Shown: positions 25,366 to 36,130 of the stretch, piece by piece
Numbering within the stretch: position 1 is the stretch's first letter
Layout: every line of letters begins with the position of its first letter
NCBI GenBank assembly: GCA_023386155.1
Contig: JAEWKH010000115.1
Location: 54,157-118,156 of the forward strand
DNA from: Pseudomonadota bacterium
GTDB lineage: Bacteria > Pseudomonadota > Alphaproteobacteria > Rhizobiales > Beijerinckiaceae
Direction of reading: 5' to 3'
Length of the DNA stretch: 64,000 nt
Program-made: the position numbers and the translations under genes
The notes under the pieces: generated by a model
What the model saw: the letters and a program-made list of their open reading frames with translations, nothing else
The model's database searches: none
Told to the model about the DNA's origin: nothing

Positions 25366-25535
25366 TCTCCGGGCGGGTGGGCGAGGAGCCGAAGGCGGGA
25401 GGGCTGTTCCTCTCGGGGCGGCCGGGTGAATAAGGACACCTGTGGATTGCGGGCACAAAAAAAGCGTGGCCGCTGGGTTTTTAACTCCGCCGTAGCCGCT
25501 CTAGGTTATGGAACAGGTTTGGAGATCAACGCTTC

Positions 25536-27428
25536 GTGCGCTACCCGCCCCAAATCCTGGAAGAGATCCGCGCCCGGCTGCCGACCTCGGCGGTCGTCGG
25601 AAAGCGCGTGCGCTTGAAGAAGGCGGGGCGGGAATGGAAGGGGCTGTCGCCCTTCAACGCCGAGAAGACGCCGTCCTTCTACGTGAACGACCAGAAGCAG
25701 TTCTACCATTGCTTCTCCTCGGGCAAGCACGGGGACATCTTCACCTTCGTCATGGAGACGGAGGGCCTCTCCTTCCCCGAGGCCGTGGAGCGGCTGGCGG
25801 GCGAAGCGGGCGTCCCCCTGCCGAAGCTGTCCCGCGAGGACCGGCAGGAGGAGGTCAAGCGCAAGAACCTCCACGACGTCATGGAGCTGGCGGCTGAGTT
25901 CTTCGAGGCTTCGCTCCAGGGGCGCTCCGGCGCCAAGGCACGGGATTATCTCGCCGGGCGCCAGCTGAGCCGCGAGACGCAAGCCCGCTTCCGCATCGGC
26001 TATGCCCCCTCCGAGCGCTACGCCCTGCGCGACCATCTCGCCGGCAAGGGCGTGCCCGTCGAGATGATGGTGGAGGCGGGCCTCGTTCATGCGGGCGAGG
26101 AGGGGAAGATCCCGGCCGACCGCTTCCGCGACCGGGTCATGTTCCCGATCTGCGACGTGCGCGGCCGGGTCATCGCCTTCGGTGGCCGGGCCATGAGCGC
26201 CGACGTGCCGGCGAAATACCTCAACTCGCCCGACACACCCCTCTTCAACAAGGGGCGGCTCCTCTACAACTACCATCTCGCCCGTCAGCCCGCCCATGAG
26301 AGGGGCACGGTGATCGCCGTGGAAGGCTATGTGGATGTGATCTCGCTCTCCGCCGCGGGCTTCCCCCACGCGGTCGCGCCGCTCGGCACGGCCCTGACCG
26401 AGGACCAGCTCACCCTGCTCTGGCGCCTCGCGGAGGAGCCGATTCTCTGCTTCGACGGCGACAAGGCGGGCCAGCGGGCGGCCTATCGGGCGCTCGACGT
26501 CGCCCTGCCGAACCTGATGCCGGGCAAGTCCCTGCGCTTCGCCATGCTGCCGGAGGGACAGGACCCGGACGATCTCGCTCGGGCCGGGGGAGCTGCTGCC
26601 GTGGAGCGGGTTCTGGCCTCGGCCAGGCCCCTGGTCGACGTGCTCTGGTCCCGGGAGCTGGAGGCCGGTCCCCTCGACACCCCCGAGCGGCGGGCGGCCC
26701 TGGAGCGTCGCCTGCGCGAATCACTGGCACTGATTCGCGACGAAACCCTCAAGAAGTACTATCGGGAGGAGGTCGGAAGTCGCCTCGCGGCCCTGAATTC
26801 CGATTCCCGGCCGGGCCGTTTCGCCCGCCAGGGCGGGGGCGGGCGACGGGACTTTCAGAAGCCCCAGCCCATGACGCCGAGCGCCCGCCTGAGCGTCTCT
26901 CCGCTGCTGGCCCGCAACCCGCTCTTTGCCGGCAGCACGGCCGAGTCCCCGCGGGAGGCGATGATCCTCTGCACCTTCCTGATCCACCCGGAACTCGTTC
27001 AGGATCATGTGGAAACCCTTGCAGACCTTGAACTTGAGGGGCGGCCCGCCCAAATGGTACGCAGTCTCCTGCTCGATGGAGCGGCGAGCGGCGAACCTGC
27101 CGACCCGACGGTCATGAAGGCCCGCCTCGAACGGGCCGGGCTGACCCCGGTGGCGGACAGGCTGACGGCTCTGGTCCGTCCCGGCGACCGGTGGATGCTG
27201 GATCCGCATGCGGATCCCTTGCGGCTTGAGGACGCATTGAGGCAAGCCATCACCTTGCATCGTCGCGCGCGCACGTTACATAGCGAACTTCGGGCCGCCG
27301 AGCGTGCCCTTGCCGAAGAGGATAACGAGGCCAATCTCGCCTGGCTGCGGGAGGTCCAGAACCAGCTGTCCTCCGTCGAGGGTGCCGAGGCCGATATCGA
27401 CAGCGGAGGACTCCAGGGGGGTCACTGA
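25536..27428 (+). CDS. dnaG: DNA primase
   Basis: 630 residues beginning at GTG 25536 (MRYPPQILEEIRARLP). The N-terminal domain has the primase framework PFNAEKTPSFYVNDQKQFYHCF SSGKHGD, but three of four zinc ligand positions are replaced: Ser38, Asn41 and Ser62, with only Cys59 kept. The Toprim core is intact (VIAVEGYVDVISLSAAG, CFDGDKAGQRAAYRAL). It synthesises replication primers and works with DnaB through its C-terminal helical domain. The C-terminal region is long and Arg-rich. rpoD follows 193 bp later, a common bacterial order. Confidence 0.96.
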   Translation: MRYPPQILEEIRARLPTSAVVGKRVRLKKAGREWKGLSPFNAEKTPSFYVNDQKQFYHCFSSGKHGDIFTFVMETEGLSFPEAVERLAGEAGVPLPKLSREDRQEEVKRKNLHDVMELAAEFFEASLQGRSGAKARDYLAGRQLSRETQARFRIGYAPSERYALRDHLAGKGVPVEMMVEAGLVHAGEEGKIPADRFRDRVMFPICDVRGRVIAFGGRAMSADVPAKYLNSPDTPLFNKGRLLYNYHLARQPAHERGTVIAVEGYVDVISLSAAGFPHAVAPLGTALTEDQLTLLWRLAEEPILCFDGDKAGQRAAYRALDVALPNLMPGKSLRFAMLPEGQDPDDLARAGGAAAVERVLASARPLVDVLWSRELEAGPLDTPERRAALERRLRESLALIRDETLKKYYREEVGSRLAALNSDSRPGRFARQGGGGRRDFQKPQPMTPSARLSVSPLLARNPLFAGSTAESPREAMILCTFLIHPELVQDHVETLADLELEGRPAQMVRSLLLDGAASGEPADPTVMKARLERAGLTPVADRLTALVRPGDRWMLDPHADPLRLEDALRQAITLHRRARTLHSELRAAERALAEEDNEANLAWLREVQNQLSSVEGAEADIDSGGLQGGH

Positions 27429-27621
27429 TGTCCCACGCGATCGGAGGGCGGCAGTCAAGGCGCTGCGGCTCTCCGGACAGGAGATGGTTAACGGTTAGTC
27501 AAGCGACTCACTGTTTATAGTTGGATCGAATTTCAGGTGGCGGGCCGCAGGGCTTGGCCACCCATTCGCGCATCGCAGGTCCTGTAGGGGGGACGGGCGG
27601 AGCGCTGGAGTTGAGCAAAGC

Positions 27622-29619
<1,998 letters not shown>

Positions 29620-29631
29620 GGTTAAGGAAAA

Positions 29632-29656
29632 GGCGGGTTTTGGTACCCGCCTTTTT
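29632..29656 (+). terminator. Rho-independent terminator of rpoD
   Basis: GGCGGGT (29632-29638) and ACCCGCC (29645-29651) form a 7-bp stem with a 6-base loop, followed by TTTTT. It lies 12 bp after the rpoD stop and just before the stop of the convergent membrane-protein gene. Confidence 0.9.
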
Positions 29657-29660
29657 CATG

Positions 29661-30923
29661 TCAGCCGAAAAGCGCGAAGGCCCCACCGCCTGCCGCAATC
29701 GCCGCGGCGCTTGCTGCCGACACGATCCATCCGGCCTTTCTCGTTCCCAGGCTGAACGCCATGCCCGCCTTCACGGCCGTGTTCACCGCAACGGCGATGC
29801 CGATGCCGAGCGCCGCCGTGTGGATCGTAATGCCGTCGCTGTTGGCAAGGCGCGCGAGCGAGAGCGTGATGGCATCCACGTCGGCGAGGCCTGAGAGCGC
29901 TGCCAGAATGGTGATGCCGACATCGCCCGCATAAGCGCTGATCACTTTCGCCAGCAGGCTGATCACGGCGATCAGGCCTGCGAGCTTCAGCGCGGTCCCG
30001 AGGTCGAAGGGGCTCTTCATGGTGAGCCGCGGACGTTCCTCGCTCCCGCTGCCGTGGGTGAATAAGAGCAGCCCGGCGGCCGCGAGCATGACGAGGCCCG
30101 CCGCCCCGAGCGGCCAGGCCAGCGGAATGAGGAGCGCGGCGTTCAGGGCGCTGGCCACGATCAGCACACGCGCCACCATCACCGATCCGGACAGGAGGAT
30201 GCCGCCGGCGAGCAGCGGGCTCGTGGAGGGATGTTCGCGCGCCAACCGTGCGAGGGTCACGGTCGTGGCCGTCGAGGAGGCGAGGCCGCCGGCAAGCGCC
30301 GCGAGCGCGACGCCCGCTTGGCTCCCCATGATCCGCACGGCGATGTAGCCGACGAAGGAGATGGCCGCGATGATGATCGCGAGCAGCCAGATCTCCGCCG
30401 GATTGACGGAATCCCAGGGATCGACGGTCCGGTCCGGCAGCAGGGGCAGGGCCAGGAACGTCATCGCCAGAAGAATGAGCGCGGACCTGATCTCCAGCCA
30501 TGTCAGGCGCCTGAGCCAGCTGTGGAGCGGCTGCTTGAGGGCCAGGATGAGCGTGACGACGACGCCGGCCGCGGTCGCGATTTCCAGGCTGCCGAGAACC
30601 GCGTAGGCGCCGAGGGCAAAGGTGATGAGCCCGGCGACGACCCCGGTGACGCTGAAGTTCTCCTCAGCCTTCGCTTCCAGCCAGGAAAAGGCGCTGAAGG
30701 CCAGGGAGAAGCCGAGGAAGGAGAGCGCCAGGAACGCGACATGGGTGTAGGTCGTCAGGATGGCCGACAGAGCGCCGAGCAGGGCGATCAGCGTGTAGGT
30801 CCGCAGGCCGGCCGTGCGTTCCCCTTCCGCCTCCTCGCGCTGCTTCCAGCCCCGCTCCAGGCCGATGAGCAGGCCGATGGCCAGGGCTGCGCCAAGACGG
30901 AAAAGCAGGGACGTGTCGTTCAT
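29661..30923 (-). CDS. MgtC/SapB and DUF4010 membrane protein
   Basis: 420 residues with roughly ten or more membrane spans. The N-terminal part has the MgtC/SapB motif LGAALAIGLLIGLERGW ... AGLRTYTLIALLGALSA; the C-terminal half (ISFVGYIAVRIMGSQAGVALAALAGGLASSTATTVTLARLA, LSGLADVDAITLSLARLA) matches DUF4010. MgtC relatives affect Mg2+ homeostasis and F-ATPase; the full-length type here is uncharacterised. ATG 30923 gives MNDTSLLFRLGAALA. Convergent with rpoD. Confidence 0.88.
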   Translation of the reverse strand: MNDTSLLFRLGAALAIGLLIGLERGWKQREEAEGERTAGLRTYTLIALLGALSAILTTYTHVAFLALSFLGFSLAFSAFSWLEAKAEENFSVTGVVAGLITFALGAYAVLGSLEIATAAGVVVTLILALKQPLHSWLRRLTWLEIRSALILLAMTFLALPLLPDRTVDPWDSVNPAEIWLLAIIIAAISFVGYIAVRIMGSQAGVALAALAGGLASSTATTVTLARLAREHPSTSPLLAGGILLSGSVMVARVLIVASALNAALLIPLAWPLGAAGLVMLAAAGLLLFTHGSGSEERPRLTMKSPFDLGTALKLAGLIAVISLLAKVISAYAGDVGITILAALSGLADVDAITLSLARLANSDGITIHTAALGIGIAVAVNTAVKAGMAFSLGTRKAGWIVSAASAAAIAAGGGAFALFG

Positions 30924-31083
30924 GTCGCTCAAATACAGGGCCGATGAGGCCGCCGGTCGTTCCGACCTGACTAGCACAGGCGATTCTTGCGCAACAGCCT
31001 AGCTCGAGGATACCGGCGCCGATGCTTTGCATGGATCCTCCGTCGCGATACCTGTCATGGCATCCTGCTCTCGAGGTCCGCCC

Positions 31084-31485
31084 ATGATCGTCAGCCTGAC
31101 CGTTATCCTTCTCTGCCAGCTCCTGGGCGAGGTCGTCGCCCACGGGTTCGGCTGGCCGCTTCCGGGGCCGGTGCTCGGAATGCTGCTCCTCCTGGTCTTC
31201 CTGAGCCTGCGCGGGCGCATCGCGAAGATGGTGCCGGAATTGGGCAAGACGCTCGATTCGACAGGCAAGGGACTTCTCGCCCATCTCTCGCTGCTGTTCA
31301 TCCCGGCGAGCGTCGGCGTGGTGCAGCGGCTCGACGTGGTGGCGCAGCACGGCGTGGGGCTTGCCGTCGCCCTCGTGGTCTCGACCTTCGCGACTCTCGT
31401 TGTCACCGTCGTCACCTTCGTGGCCGTGTCGCGCTTCAGCGGCTCCTCAATGGAAGCGGCGGAGGAGGGCGGGAACCGTGACTGA
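31084..31485 (+). CDS. lrgA: CidA/LrgA family membrane protein
   Basis: 133 residues, four predicted spans, with the family sequence LCQLLGEVVAHGFGWPLPGPVLGMLLLLVFL and LLFIPASVGVV. LrgA/CidA proteins are holin-like and act with LrgB; in several bacteria the pair handles pyruvate or affects autolysis. The ATG at 31084 (MIVSLTVILLCQLLG) was chosen over an upstream in-frame one. Its end overlaps lrgB by 8 bp. Confidence 0.9.
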   Translation: MIVSLTVILLCQLLGEVVAHGFGWPLPGPVLGMLLLLVFLSLRGRIAKMVPELGKTLDSTGKGLLAHLSLLFIPASVGVVQRLDVVAQHGVGLAVALVVSTFATLVVTVVTFVAVSRFSGSSMEAAEEGGNRD

Positions 31486-32200
31486 TCAGGCCTTCTCCCT
31501 CTGGGTCTATCTCTCGCAGACCCCGCTGCTCTGGCTCGTCGTAACGCTCGGCGCCTATGTGATCGCGGATCGCCTCTCCCTCGCCTTCAAGCGGCATCCC
31601 CTGTGCAATCCGGTGCTGATCTCGGTCGTGTCCGTCGCCCTCGTGCTATGGGTGACGGACACGTCCTATCCGGTTTATTTCGAAGGTGCGAAGTTCGTGC
31701 ATTTCCTGCTCGGTCCCGCGACCGTCGCGCTCGCGATCCCGCTCTACGAGAACCGGCACATCGTGCTGCGCTCCATCGTGCCGATGGTGGTGTCGCTCGT
31801 GGTGGGATCCGTCACGGCGATCGTGTCGGCCGTCGCGGTCGCACAGCTCTTCGGCATTCCCGATCCCATACTCGTTTCGCTGGCGCCCAAATCCGTGACC
31901 GCTCCCGTGGGCATGGGCATCACGGAAACACTCGGCGGCGACCCCGCCCTGACGGCCATCCTGATCATGCTTACCGGCGTCATCGGCTCGATCATGGTCA
32001 CGCCGCTGATGAATGCGTTGCGCATGAAGGACTGGCGGGCGCGCGGCTTCGCCGTGGGACTGGCCTCGCACGGCATCGGGACGGCGCGCGCCTTTCAGGT
32101 CAATTCGCTCGCCGGCACCTTCGCCGGCATCGCCATGGGCCTCAACGCGCTCGTCACCGCGCTTCTTCTGCCCCTGGTGCTGGGATGGCTGCTGGATTAG
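31478..32200 (+). CDS. lrgB: LrgB family membrane protein
   Basis: 240 residues with six to eight spans and LrgB signatures: NPVLISVVSVAL, FLLGPATVALAIPLY, LAPKSVTAPVGMGITETLGGDPAL and the C-terminal SHGIGTARAFQVNSLAGTFAGIAMGLNAL. It starts at a GTG inside the end of lrgA, indicating coupled translation and a stoichiometric complex in the inner membrane. Confidence 0.92.
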   Translation: MTDQAFSLWVYLSQTPLLWLVVTLGAYVIADRLSLAFKRHPLCNPVLISVVSVALVLWVTDTSYPVYFEGAKFVHFLLGPATVALAIPLYENRHIVLRSIVPMVVSLVVGSVTAIVSAVAVAQLFGIPDPILVSLAPKSVTAPVGMGITETLGGDPALTAILIMLTGVIGSIMVTPLMNALRMKDWRARGFAVGLASHGIGTARAFQVNSLAGTFAGIAMGLNALVTALLLPLVLGWLLD

Positions 32201-32265
32201 GTCTTGTTTACGCGAGTGCAGCAATATGAACTGCATCAGCACGATACCGAGGGGAGGATGGATCA

Positions 32266-32730
32266 ATGACCGAGCCTGCGCTCAAGAAGACGTCCGGGAA
32301 TGCGGCGAAGGTCGTGACGAACCCGGCGCAGCCGGTTCTTCTCTCGGGCGGCAATCCTCAGATCGCGAAGGGCTACGGCGATGCTCCCGTGCAGGCCTAT
32401 ATCGCCGCCATGCCGGGCTGGAAGAGCGATGTCGGTCGTCGCCTCGACGCGCTCGTCACGCGAGTCGTTCCCGGCGTGCACAAGGCCGTCAAATGGAACT
32501 CGCCGCTCTACGGAATTGAGGGCCAGGGCTGGTTCCTCAGCCTTCATTGCTTCACGAAATACATCAAGGTAGCGTTCTTCCGCGGCGCGCTGCTCGATCC
32601 TGTCCCTCCGGAAGGGTCGAAGCAAAAGGATGTGCGCTACGTCCATATTCGCGAGGGGGAGGAACTGGACGAAGCGCAGTTCGCAGCCTGGGTGATGCAG
32701 GCCAGCCTCTTGCCCGGCGAGAAAATGTAA
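32266..32730 (+). CDS. DUF1801 domain protein (first of two)
   Basis: 154 residues. VQAYIAAMPGWKSDVGRRLDALVTRVVPGVHKAVKWNSPLYGIEGQGWFLSLHCFTKYIKVAFFRGALL is the DUF1801/YdhG-like fold shared with iron-chaperone-like YdhG proteins of Firmicutes. No catalytic role is established. The N-terminal 35 residues are polar and probably disordered. It is followed after 33 bp by a second, shorter-spaced DUF1801 gene, with which it probably forms an operon. Confidence 0.82.
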   Translation: MTEPALKKTSGNAAKVVTNPAQPVLLSGGNPQIAKGYGDAPVQAYIAAMPGWKSDVGRRLDALVTRVVPGVHKAVKWNSPLYGIEGQGWFLSLHCFTKYIKVAFFRGALLDPVPPEGSKQKDVRYVHIREGEELDEAQFAAWVMQASLLPGEKM

Positions 32731-32763
32731 GCGGCAGCAATCATGACGAAAGAGGCGACGGCC

Positions 32764-33207
32764 ATGACGACGAAGAGCAATTCGCACGAGAGCCATGCAG
32801 ACGCGTCTCCTTCCTGGCTGATCGATGCGAAGATCAAGGAACTCGGAGATTGGCGGGGCGATATGCTCGCCCGGATCCGGGGCCTCATCAGGCAGGCCGT
32901 TCCCGACGTGGTCGAGGCGTTGAAGTGGCGAGGGGTTCCGGTGTGGGAGAAGGCCGGGATCATCTGCACAGGCGAGACCTACAAGAGCGTCGTGAAGATG
33001 ACCTTCGCCAAGGGCGCATCGCTGGATGACCCTTCAGGTCTCTTCAACGCCAGCCTCGAGGGCAATACGAGGCGCGCCATCGATCTTCGCGAGGGCGAAG
33101 AGATCGATGAGGAAGCCCTGAAGGCGCTCGTTCGCGCCGCCGCGGCGCTGAACACATCGAAGCGAGCGGCGGCCCGTCCGGCCCGCGCGCAGAAGGTCGG
33201 TTCATAA
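32764..33207 (+). CDS. DUF1801 domain protein (second of two)
   Basis: 147 residues: LIDAKIKELGDWRGDMLARIRGLIRQAVPDVVEALKWRGVPVWEKAGIICTGETYKSVVKMTFAKGASLDDP is a DUF1801 core, with a conserved EEIDEEALKALVRAAAALN tail and an Ala/Arg-rich C-terminus. The ATG at 32764 has AAAGAGG upstream; one at 32743 is less well placed. Related to, but clearly diverged from, the gene before it. Confidence 0.82.
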   Translation: MTTKSNSHESHADASPSWLIDAKIKELGDWRGDMLARIRGLIRQAVPDVVEALKWRGVPVWEKAGIICTGETYKSVVKMTFAKGASLDDPSGLFNASLEGNTRRAIDLREGEEIDEEALKALVRAAAALNTSKRAAARPARAQKVGS

Positions 33208-33273
33208 GTCTCAGCACTCATCCTGAGTTGCTTCGCTCCTCAAAGTATGGCTCGAAAAGCGGCGACAGGCTCT

Positions 33274-33355
33274 CCTCCCCACCCATCTCAGGCCTGCCTG
33301 AGATGGGCATGCACCTGCGCAAGTCGGGAACACCCGACTTGCGATGGGGAGGGAA
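33274..33355. repeat. Multi-palindrome repeat unit (copy 2, inverted)
   Basis: Contains perfect 26-bp palindromes at 33282-33307 (arms CCCATCTCAGG and CCTGAGATGGG) and 33318-33343 (arms CGCAAGTCGGG and CCCGACTTGCG), bounded by CTCCTCCCCACC and GGGGAGGG. It is a shorter version of the unit at 22186-22325 in the opposite orientation. Confidence 0.8.
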
Positions 33356-33415
33356 ATGGCGCTCGCGCTTCACGACGAATTATCAGCCAGACTCTCCGCA
33401 GGCGAAGGCAAAAGC

Positions 33416-34546
33416 CTAAAGCGGATTTTCAGGCCGCGGGTCGCCCGATCCCGAACTGCCGCTCGTGTCGCCTTGCTTCGGCAGGAGCGCCGGAACGATG
33501 CCGTCCGCCACGAGGGCGTGAAGCTGCCCGACATAATTGTCCTCGCGCGACGGCTCCGTCGGATCGGAGGTCATGACCACCGTCAGGCCGAGACTTGGAA
33601 CGACATAGAGCATCTGGCCGCCGAAGCCCCAGGCATAATGGGCTCTGTGCCCGCGCATCTCGCGCATGAACCAGCCATAGCCGTAAGAATCGCCAGTGAA
33701 GGGAGAGGACGTGCGCGGCGTCCACGATTCCCTGATCCAGTTTTCCGGGACGACGCGCCTGCCGTCGATCATGCCGCCCTGGCGATACATCTCGCCGAAG
33801 CGCCAGAGCGCGCGCGGCGAGAGCGCCATCTCGTTGCCGCCGAGATAGATGCCCTGCGGATCGCGCGTCCAGGGCGCGACATCGATCTCGAGCGGATCGC
33901 CGAGCCAGTCGCGTGCCAGCTCCAGCGTGCTGCGCTTCGAAGCCCGCGTGAGCGCGGCGGAGAGAAGATGCGTGCTGCCTGTCGAGTAGAGCATGCGCCC
34001 GCCGGGCTCGTCGACGAAGGGGCGCGAGAGAGCGTATCGGACCCAGTTGTCGCTACTGATCCAGGCGCCGTAGTTGCGGCCCGAGGTGCGTTCCAATCCG
34101 GCCTGCATGGACAAGAGATGGCCGATGGTGACTTGCCCGATCCGGGGATCGGCCCCGGCGGGAATGCTCTGTCCGAGAATCGACGCCACCGGCTGATCGA
34201 CACCCTGCAGGACGCCGCGGTCGATGGCGATGCCGACCAGGGCGGACGCGATGGTCTTCGACGCGGACTTGATGTTCGTCGGGCGGTCGAGCCGCGCGCC
34301 TGCGAAGGCCTGCTCGGCCAGAATGGTTCCGTCATGCGAGACGATCAGGGAGCGCAGGTTCGGCAATTCCCTGGCCCGCTCGACCGTCTCGCCGATCAGC
34401 TTTTGATCGGGCGCGGATACCGGAGGCGGGGAGGTCGGTTGGGCCGATGCGCCGAGAGTGCCGGCGAGCACGAGGAGCAGAGCCGGCGCATCGCGCCTGA
34501 AGGCGGACCCGGCTTTCGGCCGGGTGAAGTTCGAGAAGAAGCGCAT
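33416..34546 (-). CDS. Serine hydrolase, class C beta-lactamase family
   Basis: 376 residues with a signal-like N-terminus (RRDAPALLLVLAGTLGASAQ). The catalytic SxxK is in NIKSASKTIASALVGIAID; the second motif Tyr is in MLYSTGSTHLLS; the third-motif region reads YAWGFGGQML. Family members are DD-peptidases, esterases or beta-lactamases in the periplasm, and function cannot be fixed from sequence. The ATG at 34546 (MRFFSNFTRPKAG) puts the signal near the start; a longer version starts at 34615. Confidence 0.88.
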   Translation of the reverse strand: MRFFSNFTRPKAGSAFRRDAPALLLVLAGTLGASAQPTSPPPVSAPDQKLIGETVERARELPNLRSLIVSHDGTILAEQAFAGARLDRPTNIKSASKTIASALVGIAIDRGVLQGVDQPVASILGQSIPAGADPRIGQVTIGHLLSMQAGLERTSGRNYGAWISSDNWVRYALSRPFVDEPGGRMLYSTGSTHLLSAALTRASKRSTLELARDWLGDPLEIDVAPWTRDPQGIYLGGNEMALSPRALWRFGEMYRQGGMIDGRRVVPENWIRESWTPRTSSPFTGDSYGYGWFMREMRGHRAHYAWGFGGQMLYVVPSLGLTVVMTSDPTEPSREDNYVGQLHALVADGIVPALLPKQGDTSGSSGSGDPRPENPL

Positions 34547-34655
34547 CGTTCTGAAGCCGCGTTGCTGTCGGACAGAACGAGATGGAATGGCGCTTCGAAC
34601 GTGCAAGCGCCTCACACGCCATTGTGAGTAGCGCCCTCGGCCCTGCCGGGCGGCG

Positions 34656-35864
34656 TCAGAACAGGAAGTCCGAAGCGCCGATCAGCGCGAGCTTCACGTT
34701 GAGCAGCGTGATCGACTGGCCATCGGCCTTGATGAGCACGTCGTCGGCCTTGCCGTCCTTGTCGGCGTTGAACTGGCGGATGCTGAGCTCGCCGAAGCTC
34801 AGGCTGTTGCCGCGCAGGTCGATGAGGTCGCTGCCGTTCCTGAAGTCGGTGATCTTGTCCTTGCCCCACTTGCCCGAGAAGCGGAACGTGTCCGCATGCG
34901 CGCCGCCGGTCAGGACGTCGTTGCCGCTTCCGCCGTTCAGGATATCCTTTCCGCTGCCGCCGGACAGGGTGTCCTTGCCGCTGTCGCCGTAGAGCCGGTC
35001 GTTCCCTGCGCCGCCATAGAGCTTGTCGTTGCCCCCTCCGCCGTAGAGCTTGTCCCTGCCGCCATAACCCTTGATCGTGTCGGCTGCGGACGTGCCCCAG
35101 AGGGTATTGCTGCCCGCGTTGCCGAGGATCGCGGCCGATGCGGAGGCGGAGACCAGGGCCGGATCGATCAGGTCGAGCTTCACGTTCGCGGAGCCGATGG
35201 TCACCTGCCTGGTCACCGGCGCAAAGCCGCCGCCCGAGAACGTGACCGAATAGGTGCCGGCCGCAAGCGCCAGGCTGTAGCCGCCGGCGCTTTCCGTCGT
35301 CGTGGTGTAACTGGCTCCGGTCGAGCTCACGGCGATCACCGTCAGCCCGCCGAGACCCTCGCCGATGTCGTAGAACAGGTCGCCATCCTTGTCGTCCATG
35401 GTGACGCCCGTGAGGAAGACCGCCGTGCCGGACTTGGCGAAGTTCTGCGTGACGAAGGCTCCGTCCCAGGTCTGGTATGAGCCCGTATTGAAGCCGATGC
35501 CGATCTCGCGGAAGGTGCCGTTGAGGATGTTGGCCTTGTGCGAGGGGCTGTTCATCAGGTTCGCGTGCAGCAGCTCCACCTCGTCCTGAAGGCCCTCGGG
35601 AGCGCGGGTGCTGACCCAGGCAATGTTCTCCGCCGAGGCCCAGGATCCCGCGAAGTCATAACCCGCGCCGGTCATCCGCTGGGTCGGAGTCGAACCGTCC
35701 GATCCCGTGTGGGAGAACGTGTCGGTCGCGATCATCCAGTCGCTGTGCGAATCCGCCGATTCGTTGAGGTCGCCGTTGAGGGCGAGCGGCTGAGCGCCCG
35801 CCTTCGCCCGCTCACGGTTGACCAGTTCGAGCATGAATTGCTCATAGGCCGTGGCCTGCGACAT
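34656..35864 (-). CDS. CAP-domain protein with RTX calcium-binding repeats
   Basis: 402 residues, no signal peptide. Residues about 1-140 are a CAP/SCP domain (MLELVNRERAKAGAQPLALNGDLNESADSHSDWM, WASAENIAWVS, LMNSPSHKANIL, IGIGFNTG). A carboxypeptidase-regulatory-like or SdrD-B-like beta domain follows (about 150-235). Then come GGxGxDxLx nonapeptides (about 265-330: LYGGGGNDKLYGGAGNDRL) and a peptidase M10-type C-terminal block. The RTX tail with no Sec signal implies type I secretion and folding in external Ca2+. No T1SS genes are adjacent. Confidence 0.9.
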   Translation of the reverse strand: MSQATAYEQFMLELVNRERAKAGAQPLALNGDLNESADSHSDWMIATDTFSHTGSDGSTPTQRMTGAGYDFAGSWASAENIAWVSTRAPEGLQDEVELLHANLMNSPSHKANILNGTFREIGIGFNTGSYQTWDGAFVTQNFAKSGTAVFLTGVTMDDKDGDLFYDIGEGLGGLTVIAVSSTGASYTTTTESAGGYSLALAAGTYSVTFSGGGFAPVTRQVTIGSANVKLDLIDPALVSASASAAILGNAGSNTLWGTSAADTIKGYGGRDKLYGGGGNDKLYGGAGNDRLYGDSGKDTLSGGSGKDILNGGSGNDVLTGGAHADTFRFSGKWGKDKITDFRNGSDLIDLRGNSLSFGELSIRQFNADKDGKADDVLIKADGQSITLLNVKLALIGASDFLF

Positions 35865-36130
35865 GAAATACCCCTTATTCCTTATAAATTTTTCCCGGGC
35901 CCGGGCGAATGCTTCAGAACCTCGGGCTTAGAGGCCAAATGGGAAAAAGTTGTGACTATTCGGTTATAAGGTTGCATCTTGGATTGTCAGACGTCCCTTC
36001 AGGAAACTTGCCCTACCTGCGCCGTAACCCTGCCCTGCAGCGCGAGAGGGAAGATCCGGTCCGCATTCTGGTCTATAGCGGAACCTGGAAGCGCCTTCCG
36101 CCGACCCGGGCAGCATAACGAAGAATAAAG

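Noticed and set aside
25288..25617. 109-codon frame running into dnaG
   Set aside because: Only its first 25 codons resemble anything (a decayed small gene); the rest overlaps dnaG out of frame.
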